From contig CM034099.1 in NCBI GenBank assembly GCA_019914945.1, forward strand, positions 8,631,001 through 8,695,000: DNA of 64,000 nucleotides. Reading direction: 5' to 3'. Both the position numbers and the translations under genes were made by a program. The DNA is from Typha latifolia. Its lineage: Eukaryota; Streptophyta; Magnoliopsida; Poales; Typhaceae. Below are positions 23,136 through 34,126 of this stretch, one piece after another. A model generated the notes under the pieces. It was given only the letters and a program-made list of their open reading frames with translations, had not been told where the DNA came from and did not search any database. Positions within the stretch are counted from its first letter, which is position 1, and each line of letters begins with the position of its first letter.

Positions 23136-26100
23136 ATGTCCTCCGAACCAGCATCTGCTCCTGCTCCCGCCGGCGAGGACGGTGCCGGAACCATCAGCAA
23201 GAAACAAGCCAAGAAGGAAGCGAAAAAAGCCGAGAAAGCCGCCCGCCAGCAAGAATCAGCGGCCGCAGCCGGCGGCGCCGCCCAGACGGACTCCGGCGAA
23301 TCCGACCCTCTCGCCGGAAGCTACGGCGACATTCCCGTGGAAGAGATCCAGTCGAAGGCGGTGAGCGGCCGGGAATGGACGGAAGTGGGCGATTTGGAGA
23401 CGGGACTGGCGGATCGGACGGTTTTGATCCGCGGAGCGGCGCAGGCGATCCGGCCCGTGAGCAAGAAGATGGCGTTCCTGGTGGTGAGGCAGTCGATGAG
23501 CACGGTGCAGTGCGTGGTCGTGGTCAGTAAGGATTTGGTGAGCCCGCAATTCGTGAAGTTTGCGACGAGTCTCAGCAAGGAGTCGATCGTCGATGTCGAG
23601 GGCGTCGTCTCTGTCCCCAAGGATCCCATTAAGGGTACTACGCAACAGGTGATTGGCATGATTCCTTGGAGTTTACTTTTTTTTTTCTTTTGTGTAGTTT
23701 AATAGAGTTTTTTTTTTTAATGCTTTTATGTTCTTTTTATTGTTTCGTTGCTTTTAGAGTAGAAGATGAATTTTTAATGGACATGCAGTTTTAGATTGTT
23801 GGCTGTTTCTCTGTAGGTGGAAGTTCAAGTAAGGAAACTGTACTGTGTCAATAGAGCAATTCCTAACCTCCCTATTAATATTGAGGATGCAGCACGAAGT
23901 GAGACTGAATTTGAAAAGGCTGAGCTTGTAAGTGAAGGTCATTGTTGCGTGGTTGATTTATATTTTATGAGAACAATTTACTAGTTTATGTTGAGGATTT
24001 CTGGTTATGTTTTACTATAAAGTTTGTTTGTTGATTGATGTTCTAAATATAGGAAATTGTGTTATGCAGACTGGAGAACAGCTTGTTCGTGTTGGCCAGG
24101 ATACACGCTTGAACTATAGAGCCCTTGACTTGCGCACTCCTGCGAACCAAGCAACTTTTCGTATCCAGTGTCAAGTTGAACATGTAAGGGCGCAATCTTC
24201 TTGCAGATGTTAGTCTTTCATAGTGATTATGTAATGTCAATATTATACATCTTCTTTGTTACTTTAGTTAGCCTTTTCTTGTGTTGGTTCATAGTTTTTA
24301 TGCTTTGGATAGATATTCCACTTGATATCATCTTTGACTTTGCCATATATCAGTAAAGTACCCAATGTTTAGCCTTAAATAGTTAAGGGGTCCTTTAGTT
24401 TTTTTTTTTCGTACTCTGGTCAAAAACTTTATTTCTTAAAAAGGCTTAATCCTTTTCCTCTCAATAGCATATTTGAGGAAGAATTATTGTACTTCTCTCT
24501 TATTCTGAATAGCTAAGATCAAATCGTGTTCTATTACATGTCTGCTTGTTTTCAGCTTTATAGACGCATGATATCTAGGTAACACATTGTTGAGCTTGCA
24601 CATAGACATACTGCAATGAACAATAAATGTCATTAGTCAGATTCTAGATATCATTGAATTTCTTTTAAAGGTCTGATTTTGGGTTTAGAGTCTTTAGTCA
24701 AATACATTTTGTAGTCTTACAATGCAAAAGTATTATATAAGGCATTAGATGAAATGTTTATCTCAATAACTGCATGTCTATACTCTATACATATGTTGAC
24801 GACTCAACATGCTTACATATACATATAGCCTGCTTACAAAAGATTAACAAGCTTTTTTGCTAATGACATCCACCTAGTTGTTTTTATCCTTAGTCATTTC
24901 TTTACACTAAATATGGTGGTATTTTTGCTGATTTAAAAAAAAATCGTTATCTGTGCTATGATGTAGATATTCAGAGAATTTTTGCTATCAAAGGAATTTG
25001 TTGGGATTCATACTCCAAAGTTAATATCTGGATCAAGTGAAGGCGGTGCAGCTGTATTCAAGTTGGACTACAAGGGTCAACCTGCTTGTTTGGCACAATC
25101 ACCTCAGCTTTATAAGCAAATGGCAATATGTGGTGGGTTTGGACGTGTATTTGAAGTTGGTTCTGTCTTCAGAGCAGAAGATTCTTACACCCACAGGCAT
25201 CTTTGTGAGTTTGTTGGCCTTGACGTTGAAATGGAGATTAAGGAGCACTATTTTGAGGTAGGAATATACTTCAGTTCATACTTTAAACGCATTCAATTTA
25301 CTGACATATAGCTTTAACTTCTTTATACAGGTTTGTGACATAGTAGATAGTCTGTTTGTTGCAATGTTTGACCATTTGCACAAGAATTGCAAGAAGGAAC
25401 TTGACGCAATAAATAGACAGTATCCCTTTGAACCTCTGAAGGTAAGGGGCAGCATCTTTATGCATCACAGTAAAATGACAATCAAGTTGCTAAACAATTT
25501 AATTTCCTCTAATAATTGTTTGTGTTCTGGTGTCGCTGGTCTCTTTTAGTAAAAAGACATTTGTTTTTTAGGCAATTTTGTCAATCTTCTACAAATTCTT
25601 ATGTGTTTTATTTCTGATTAATCACTAATGTGCCTTGCAGTACTTGCAAAAGACCTTGCGACTTACTTATGATGAAGGCATTCAAATGCTGAAGGTGCAT
25701 GCATGATCTCAGAGTACTATTTACTTATGCATCTATTTTGCTGTGGTGAATTTTTGTGTCTGTGCATTGTTGGTGAGCATGTTTTCAACTATTAATTGTG
25801 TATATCTAGATGACAAACTTCGAGGTTACTTGCATCATCCATTTAAGGTAAGACATCAATCTTATTCATGACTTTGTTGCCAGACACTGCCAGTGAATGC
25901 TGTCCTGATGGTAAGATTGTCTGCTCAGCCTAATATTGTTGAGCCCTTTCTTCCCTCCAATTGTGATAGGAATTCACCTGCAGCTTGTGGAGAGTTAACA
26001 TTAGGATTTATAGTACTTGAGGCCTCACCTCAAGAACCATTCTTCCCTTACTATTTGTGCTAGGTATTGTCAGTGATCTTTTGTAAGTTAGTGTTTTATT

Positions 26101-27929
26101 GGCAATTTTTCTCATCAAAATTTTAGCACCTTTCTCAAAATAGAGGCATTCTCGAGAGTTCACATTCGGTTGTAAAAAGTCTTGGCTGTGATGTCATTCC
26201 TAGAGTATTTAAGCAGGCATGCTGGTAAACAATTTAGCAAAGTTTCTAGTCTGTGAGAGATACACTTCTATGCATTAGAAAAGACCATTCTACTGCAGGG
26301 ACAAGCTTAGATTTGTTCAATTGTTCTAGTGCCATTTTCTATCAAAAGCTAATGATGAGAAAACTTAATCCAAGAAACAACAGAAGCATCCTATAAGATA
26401 AATTCTGTAGTAGGCCGTTAAAGATTCTTCCTTATTATCAGATTTTGCAACTTTGAATTACCTTACCATACGGAAGTATAAAACGGATGATTAGGAAATT
26501 AAACAATTTCCTGCATTGCAGTGGTGAAAGTTCTACACAGCAATTGGCGGCTGTAATGGTATGGAGTTTATTAGAAGTAATTCTTTAAAAGGATTTAACA
26601 GTTGCAGGAGCTAGTTCTTACTCCCCAATAGTTGGACAATCTATATACCTGATATTTAATAATAGATCAAAATCTTTTTTGGTATCTCTGTTAATATTGA
26701 CAATGCCAGTTTTATTCATATCCACAGGAAGCTGGGACAGAAATTGAGCCTATGGGAGACCTTAATACAGAGGCTGAGAAAAAATTGGGTCGCCTTGTTC
26801 GTCAAAAGTTGGTGCATTTTCCATACCAGCATTAATTTCCTTCCTAGTGTGAATTATTGGATGGCTAACTTAATCTTCTTACCTATTGCAGATATGACAC
26901 TGATTTTTATATTCTTTACCGGTATCCTTTGGCTTTAAGACCATTTTACACCATGCCCTGTCATGATAACCCGGCTTACACTAATTCATTTGATGTCTTC
27001 ATTCGAGGTAAGAATTATATTCTAATTTGTGGACCTAATTGAAGTCCTATTTCTCGGGAGGTGCAGATCATCTGTTAATTTCCAGTAACAAGATAATCTC
27101 TGTTTTACTTTTTCTCCTATTGGTTTTTCCCCAAACTTTGCAGCCCAAAGAATGTATTACTGTTTTTTTTCTTGATCGAGTATCTGGGTTTTAGAACCTT
27201 GGGATTTGAGATATAATTTTGTATTCTTATCTCATGATCCAAGTGTTTTTGTTTCTTCTAGGGGAGGAGATAATTTCTGGGGCACAAAGGATACACACAC
27301 CTGAATTATTAACGAAGCGTGCAGAGGCTTGCGGAATTGATGTGAAGACCATATCTACATACATTGACTCCTTCCGGTATGAATTCAACTTCTCTTATCA
27401 TTCCAAGATCCTACTTTTTTCTTCATCTTCAAATAGATTCTTTGTGGCCATGTTTTCTCTTTTACAAAGATGTAAGCCTAGTTCGAAGTATGTATAGTGT
27501 CTCACCTGGGACACTTTAATGATTTGTGGGTAGAGTGTAAAGCATGTCGATTGGAACCTAGCATCTAACTCAAAATTCATTTTGATCTTATGGATGGATA
27601 AACTCAAATCTGCTACCCAGAAGTACTCTTTTATTATATACCCCTGGAGGGTTTATTGGAGACAGTTGTCATATTCTTTGGCAAAAATAGCAGTTTTTAA
27701 ATTAAACAGATTCTTGCTAAACAGAGTGCAAGTATTTAAGTCTTTAAGTCTAACAGATACTCGCTAAAAAAAGCGCTGAACATCTGTCTACTATTTTGGC
27801 AGATATGGTGCCCCCCCGCATGGCGGATTCGGTGTGGGTTTGGAACGAGTGGTTATGCTGTTCTGTGCCCTCAACAACATTAGGAAGACGTCACTTTTCC
27901 CTCGTGACCCGCAGAGGCTTGTCCCTTAA
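23136..27929 (+). CDS. Aspartate-tRNA ligase, cytosolic (ten exons, 543 aa)
   Basis: This class II synthetase charges tRNA-Asp in the cytosol. Exons: 23136-23648, 23817-23927, 24070-24183, 24967-25257, 25331-25441, 25641-25694, 26728-26807, 26892-27007, 27262-27376 and 27803-27929 (TAA). Residues about 18-40 form a Lys-rich extension ([15 protein letters not shown]) typical of eukaryotic cytosolic AspRS. An OB-fold anticodon-binding domain covers about 90-190. The catalytic domain follows, with [13 protein letters not shown], the motif 2 region ([17 protein letters not shown]) and motif 3 ([10 protein letters not shown], near residue 511). The C-terminus [10 protein letters not shown] is the usual one. 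The first ATG at 23136 is used; the upstream in-frame TTG is not a plant start. The exon 7 donor is GTTGGT, a weak site, but it is the only one keeping RQKYDTDFY in frame. The Arabidopsis homologue IBI1 also acts as a receptor for beta-aminobutyric acid; whether this one does is unknown. Confidence 0.95.
25695..26727 (+). other. Intron 6 of the AspRS gene
   Basis: This is a 1.0 kb AT-rich intron starting gtgcat and ending ccacag. I see nothing else in it. Confidence 0.7.
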
Positions 27930-28866
27930 ACAAGGTTTTCTTCTCTACAGTTTCTTGTTCGAAGTGAACTCTAAAGTTAAACATGGACAACACTCCTCTC
28001 CCGGAGAATTTTCTACTTTTTAATGTCAACTAGTGGAGTATTCGCCATCTTGTATGAATTCAATGTACGTGGAAAATCTCTATATAATTTGCTTCTGTTG
28101 GAGAGAAGGCCCATTTCTGTGTAAGTGCTTTCTCGGAATGGTTCGTTTGCTACTAATCATCGAAGTTGTGAAGTTCATTTCACCTGAGGACCATGCTGTT
28201 CGAAGACTTAAAATTGTGTTTTGAGGTCTCGGTCGAGAATTACTGAATCTTTGTCAAACATACAACTGATCGAACAGCTTTATAATCAGTGGATGAGCAT
28301 TGAATGTATAATTATTAGTTTGTCTACTTCATTGAATACGAAAGTACTAATGACAGGTGAGAACGACAGGTGAATGCAGTTGAGTAACAAGCTGAATCTC
28401 GTGATAAGATGGATGGTGAAGTCAAGGCCATTCCTTGCCAACAAATCCAGCTAGAATAGTTGCCTCTCGGATTGAAGCACTTGGCACTCGTAGGGCTCAC
28501 GAGAGGATGGATACAATGCTTCTTTTTCCTCCTATTTGACCCTTCGCATTGTCTTGTGCATGAGTGGTTCCTCTTTGACTCACTTGAGAGATCCCTGGTA
28601 GTATAAATATGGCTACTTCTAACTCGTAACAAAAATGAACTTATTAGATTAAAAATAAAAGTAAATTATAAATACTAACTGCCAATCTCATGGATCACTT
28701 TCCCCTTCCTTTTCAACTGTTTCACGAGTATTTGCGACGACACCACTAGTTTCTCTCTTCTCTTCTCCACCACCAGATCTTTTCTTTCTTCTTTCTTCTT
28801 TCTTCTTTCACCACAAGCAGAAAACTACAAATACTTATCACAAACACATCGATCTCTACTACCACT
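27930..28866. other. AspRS 3' region and DUF3537 upstream region
   Basis: The first part is the presumed AspRS 3' untranslated region and end. Near 28740-28810 is a pyrimidine-rich tract with ctttcttctttcttctttc repeats, likely the leader or promoter of the DUF3537 gene. Short frames here show no family resemblance. Confidence 0.6.
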
Positions 28867-30418
28867 ATGTCATCAACATTGGAGGATACCACGACCATTA
28901 TTAATATGGCTTCTTGTAATGGTTCCAATAATAAAACTGACGCCTCTCTCCCTCTCCTTCTAAATCCGGTCTACGCCCGCTCTAAATCCACCCTCTATGA
29001 CGATCTCCGCCACTTCCGCCTCTGCCTCCGCTTTTGCTTCCTCGACCACTCCACTGCCCTCGCGAGGGCCATCTCCTACCTCTTCTTCGCCCTCTTCACC
29101 GTGATCATCCCCGTCCTCATCTCTCTAACTCTGCAATCATCGTCCATCACCATCTTCTTCGACAAGCTGACTCAGCTCTCTGAGTCCGCTCTCGCGTTCA
29201 TATCCTTCCTCACCCTAGCCGTCTTCTTCCGCCGCCATGGCCTCCGCCAACTCCTCTTCCTCGACGGCGCCCTCCGCGACGACTCCCCCTTCGTACGTCG
29301 CGCCTACTCCCATGAACTCGACCGCGCCTTCCGCCACCTCACTTGTATCCTCCTCCCCTCCTTCGCCGTCGAGCTTTCGCATAAAGTACTCCTCTATTTC
29401 TTCTCCTCCACTATAACTATCACCATCCCACTTCCCGTTCCACTTCGACTTCCTCATGTGCCGTGGAGCACGGTGGCCTTCGCTGCCACGGTGGCCTCGT
29501 GGGTGTACCGGACGGGGGTGTTCCTGCTGGTGTGCGTGCTGTTCCGGCTCACATGCTTGCTGCAGATACTGAGGTTCGAGGTGTTCTACAAGATGTTTGA
29601 CGGAGAGGAGGAAGGTGGAGGTGGAGGTGGAGGTGATCAGAGGAATATTGAGTTGGCCGAGAAGATGTTTGATGAGCACATGAGGATCAAGAGGCAGCTG
29701 CTTGCGACGAGTCATAGATACCGTATCTTTATACTTGGGTCCTTGGTGACTATTACTATTAGCCAGCTTGGAGCTCTTATGATGGTCTTGTCTTCCAAAT
29801 CAAACAAGAACTTTCGCAACTCGGGTGATCTCCTGGTCAGTACGTTCATCCGAAATAACCATTTTTTACTGATCTAAAACTTCACTGTAATCTTCTAATC
29901 TCATTAATTGTAGGTTTGCTCGGCCGTCCAGTTAAGTGGGTTCTTCATGTGCCTACTAGGAGCAGCAAGAATCACACACCGAGCTCAAGGAGTCGTCTCC
30001 ATCGCCAGTCGTTGGCACATGACCATGTCCTGCCCTAGACGTAGCTCATCGCCTCCAGCTGCCCCGGCAAACGGCGGCAACGTCGAGCCCTCATCAGAAT
30101 TCGACGACGCTTCTAACTTACCAAAAGCATCAGCGTTCGTGTCTTCGTCACCTCAACATACTTCTTCAGCCTTTGGAAGTAGACAAGCCCTAGGTACTAC
30201 TGCCTTTAGGCTTTATCATGCATGGCTTATTATTTTTGATGTTTGTTTATAGAGATTAATCTTAATTAGTACTGGGTGCAGTTACGTACTTGCAGCATAA
30301 CGGTGGAGGGATCACATTGTTCGGCTTCCCACTTGATAGAGGATTGCTTCACACGATCTTTGTCTTTGAGATGACTTTGGTGTTATGGATCCTAAGCAAA
30401 GTTGTTGTTCTTCCTTAA
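28867..30418 (+). CDS. DUF3537 seven-helix membrane protein (gustatory-receptor-like, GRL)
   Basis: Exons 28867-29835, 29914-30193 and 30282-30418 give 461 aa. The N-terminus is hydrophilic, with the LYDDLRHFRLCLRFC segment seen in DUF3537 proteins, followed by hydrophobic segments at about residues 67-90, 105-122, 155-180, 203-233, 285-309 and 324-342, and a C-terminal one (FVFEMTLVLWILSKVVVL). That makes seven. The loop near 245-258 has a Glu run and a Gly run (GEEEGGGGGGG), likely variable. DUF3537 proteins are the plant relatives proposed for the insect odorant/gustatory receptor superfamily. Their function in plants is not established, so no ligand can be given. Exon 1 is GC-rich with many CTC/TTC codons, unlike the AT-rich surroundings. 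Splice phases 0 and 1 are consistent. Confidence 0.85.
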
Positions 30419-31019
30419 TTTGCTTCCTTGGAGATTTTAGATTGTTTTCAATAGTTCCTAGCTTTTCTGAAAGCTATCAATTCTCCGCTGTTTCCCCCCT
30501 AAATATTAATTCTCGATTATCTAAAATATTGGAAGCTTTGTTCATTAGCTATATTATATATATATATATATTTGTCTGGCGAATCAAGTGGGGCCATCAG
30601 TTGAATCCAGTTGTGTAAAGTTCAAGCTAACTCAGGATTTGAGTTGTTATATATGAAATTGTTTTTGAACAAACAACAAAGGTAATTATTACAGCATTAA
30701 TTGCATGCAAAAGAGTAGAAGAAGAACGAAGAGCCCAACGACCATCAAAGAAACCAAACAGAAAACGTTATCAAATAAATCTTTCTTTATTTTTAATTTA
30801 CAAACAAATCTTATTAGAATCGAGTTGTCCATAACTTTGAACAGGAAACATATCATATTAAACTCTGTGAATGGCTAAACGGTGTGGCAGCCAACCAAAA
30901 ACTGCCGAGTAGAGCCATTGGAGAACGAGAATATCCCTCCGTTAAATATTTATATAACAAAGGATCAATTACACCTCTGAACTATAACCAACCCCGACCT
31001 CCAACTTCGCAGGCATCAC
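30419..31019. other. Spacer after the DUF3537 gene
   Basis: This is AT-rich sequence containing a TA run (30553-30571). The open frame that begins at 30884 has no recognisable family before the mTERF-like part starts near 31020. Confidence 0.5.
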
Positions 31020-31431
31020 CACAGGCAAGCCAATTAGGATCCCTCTGCTGCCAAAAAGAACCACCTCCCAATCTCCAACCCATGGTGGAATACCAATCAA
31101 CTTTATCACCTCAAATCAAACCGGAATCCGTCCTTCGCTTCCTCCACCATCTTAGATTGAACCAAACCAAACCAACACCGGCAAGCCTATGAGGAGCCCT
31201 TCGCTGCCAAAAACCCACCTCCCAATCTCTAACCCATGGCGGAATGCTAAGCAACTTTCCCACCTCATGTCCACTCAAAAGCCCAACTCCATCCTCCGCT
31301 CTCGCCTAGTGTCTTTTAGTCCTCACCGCCGACGTCGACAAGACCATAAAGCCCAAGCTCCAATCTATTCGAGATCTTGGCTTCTCGGACTCGAGATCGC
31401 CGAGCTCATCGCGGTGATGGTGAGGAGATAG
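31020..31431 (+). pseudogene. Broken mTERF-family fragment with internal duplication
   Basis: The second half reads LTADVDKTIKPKLQSI then RDLGFSDS from 31322, and after a one-base shift near 31390 continues EIAELIAVMVRR. Together this is a standard mTERF repeat. Upstream pieces KPESVLRFLHHLRLNQTK (near 31117) and AKQLSHLMSTQKPNSILR (near 31241) look like the start of the plant mTERF region (S.KP.SVL.FL). The DNA 31024-31140 is repeated at 31180-31300, an offset of about 156 bp, so the fragment is both duplicated and frameshifted in at least two places. Intact mTERF proteins bind nucleic acid in plastids or mitochondria. This copy lacks most repeats and cannot make such a protein. It lies just upstream of the receptor kinase in the same orientation. 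Confidence 0.7.
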
Positions 31432-31988
31432 AGAAGGATGAGAGAAAAGGAGACGAGGAGGATATACATTATATATAACGTATTATGATATGACTGCCGT
31501 ATAATTTAAGTCGCTCAATTTAGACTAACTAAATGATGACATTAAAATTATTTTAAAATTTAGGGAGAATATTGTAACAAAAAATAGCTTAGGAGTCTCC
31601 GAACAAATAGGAGATAATTCGTGGAATAGAAATCGGATATAGTTTATGGGATGTAGCTGTAATTAATTCTATAACTAATTAACAATCCATGATAGGAACA
31701 ATTTAAGTGCTAAATCCTAATTTTTCTCATGAATAGCAAGATAAATCAACAAGAGAAGTAGCAAAAGAGCTAGAGTCAAAATTAGAATGGAAGGCCACCC
31801 TTATATCTCTCTAGCTAACAGCTCTTATCACTATTCTTAGGCCAACTTAATACCAGCCTCATTCCTCTCTTCCTGTCCGGTGCACACCTAAATCCAATTG
31901 CCATCAGGAGCCACCAAGCTCCTCCTTGCCTTCCGCACCAACAAATAAGGTCACCAGCCATTGCGCCGGCCGGCTGGCTCCATCCTCG
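31432..31988. other. Upstream region of the LRR kinase gene
   Basis: This is AT-rich to about 31800, then a more mixed leader. An in-frame ATG at 31926 could add 21 residues (MPSAPTNKVTSHC...) to the kinase, but it would bury the signal peptide, so I treat it as leader. No other gene is seen. Confidence 0.6.
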
Positions 31989-34126
31989 ATGGCCGTGGCC
32001 GGACCGGCCTCACTTTGCCTCCTGCTAACCCTCCTCCTATTCGCCGCCGCGCATGCATCGGAGGCCGACGTGCTCCTAAAGTTCAAGGCCGCGATTTCTG
32101 ACCCGACCGGTACCCTAGAGACATGGTCGGCCGCCAACGGGAGCCCGTGCACGCATAATAATACAAGATGGACCGGCGTCATCTGCGACAATGCCACCGT
32201 CTTAGGGCTGCAGCTCGAGAACAGGAGCTTATCAGGGACTTTGGACCTGGACGTCCTCACGGCGCTGCCCAACCTGCGCACGCTTAGCTTCATGAACAAT
32301 AGCTTTAAAGGTCCCATGCCCGAGGTGAGGAGTCTGGGGAGCCTCAAGTCGGCCTACTTCTCGAGGAACCGATTCTCCGGCACGATTCCCGACGACGCGT
32401 TCGCCGGCATGGGCTCGCTCAAGAAGCTGCACCTCTCGCAGAATGAATTCTCCGGTCCGATCCCGACGTCGCTGGCGAAGTTGCCCAGGCTCATAGAGGT
32501 GATGCTGGATGGGAATAATTTCGACGGTGCAGTGCCGGACCTCCGGCAGAAGAGTCTACAGCTGGTGAACTTGTCGAACAATGCGTTGGAGGGTAACATC
32601 CCACCAAGTCTCGGTAAGATGGACGCAGACTTGTTTGCAGGTAATAAAAAACTCTTTCTTTGATCCCTAGTGATTTGTACCACTTACTATAAGTCTATAA
32701 CATAATTAATCCTATAAAACTCATAAACTGGGCAGGCAATAAAGGTCTCTGTGGGGCACCTCTCAATGTCCAATGCAATACCTCATCCTCGCCGCGGCAA
32801 CAGTCTTCATCCCCGCAGCAGTTGCCGTTGTCGTTGCCTTTGCCTTTGCCATTGCCAATGCCACCGCCCCGGAAGCACTCGACCTTTGGATTAATTGCCA
32901 GCGTCGCCATCGCTATCGGAGTAACGCTGGCGATTGTTGTAGCTTTGCTCGCTACCCGCCGTACCTCGCAGGTGCACGAGGAGCAACTCGGCCGGCCACC
33001 ATCGTCGAAGAGGCCGATCAAGGGTGGGCTCTCCGAGGGGAACCTCGAAAGTGGGCCCAATGAGCACGTCGGAACTGCTGCCGGGAAGAAGGCGGCAAGG
33101 GACCATGACCAAGGGAAGCTTGTGTTTGTAAGGGAGGAGACGGAGAGATTTGAGCTACCGGATCTGCTCAAGTCTTCAGCAGAGGTGATGGGAGCAGGGC
33201 ACTTGGGGTGCTCCTACAAGGCCACCCTAATGAACGGGCCATCAATGGTGGTGAAGAGGTTGAGGGATATGAACAGGGTGGGGAAGGAGGACTTTGAAGA
33301 GCACATGAGGAGGATGGGGAGGTTGTTACACCCCAATTTGCTGCCATTGGTGGCATATTACTACAGGAAGGAGGAGAAGCTACTGGTCACAGAATATGCC
33401 GCTCATAGGAGTTTGGCTGATCAGCTCTATTCAGGTAAAAAACTACTAGTTCTCCAACTCGAGCAGAGGATATATACGATAACGCTACGATCTAACCCTG
33501 CAGGTGATCGTGGAACGAAGAATCCAACACTCGACTGGCCTACACGCCTCAAGATCGTCAAAGGAGTAGCCAGGGGGCTCGCCTACCTCTACGACGAGCT
33601 CTCGATGCTAACTGTACCCCATGGCCACCTCAGGTCCTCCAATGTGCTCCTCAATGAGTCCTTTGAGCCCCTCCTTGCGGACTATGCCCTTACGCCGGTG
33701 ATGAACCAACCTCACGCTGCTCAGTACATGGCGGCCTACAAGTCCCCCGAGTATAATCAGTTCGGCCGGACGTCGAAGAAGAGCGACGTGTGGAGCCTCG
33801 GCTTACTGATACTGGAGATATTGACGGGCAAGCACCCTGCCAATGACTCATCACAAGGTAAGCGAGGGGGGTGTGATTTGGTGGATTGGATCAAGTCTGT
33901 GGACGAGTGCGAGTGGAGCGTGCAGGTGTTTGACGTCAAGCTCACGGAGACGAAGAATGGTGAGGGAGAGATGGTGAAGCTGATGAAGATTGCGCTGGCT
34001 TGCTGCGAGGGGAATGTAGACAAGAGGTGGGAGATAAAAGAAGCAGTTGACAAGATTGAAGAGTTGAGGGAAATTGAAGAGAATGGAGTTGATTTTGCTT
34101 CTGTTGCAATTAACTCAGAAATTTGA
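31989..34126 (+). CDS. Pollen-receptor-like LRR kinase (PRK type), probable pseudokinase
   Basis: Exons 31989-32640, 32736-33434 and 33504-34126 give 657 aa. Order: signal peptide (1 to about 24, LCLLLTLLLFAAAHA), N-terminal LRR cap (ADVLLKFKAAI..), about five LRRs (to ~215), a Pro/Ser-rich juxtamembrane stretch with PLSLPLPLPLPMPPP, a transmembrane helix (about 268-291), then a kinase domain (about 365-635). The kinase keeps the lysine (VVKRL, K391) but has HGHLRSSN in place of HRDLK..N (about 490) and DYAL in place of DFG (about 510), and its glycine loop is GAGHLGCS. This matches the pollen receptor-like kinase family (PRK1-6 in Arabidopsis), single-pass plasma-membrane proteins that act in pollen tube signalling. 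Intron 2 is only 69 nt, a multiple of three and free of stops. The start at 31989 is preferred because it begins the signal peptide. Subfamily not assigned. Confidence 0.9.

Noticed and set aside
23256..23659. Minus-strand frames of 112-129 codons
   Set aside because: Antisense shadows of AspRS exon 1.
29215..29715. 166-codon minus-strand frame
   Set aside because: Antisense shadow of DUF3537 exon 1; His/Glu-rich composition reflects the opposite-strand GC bias.
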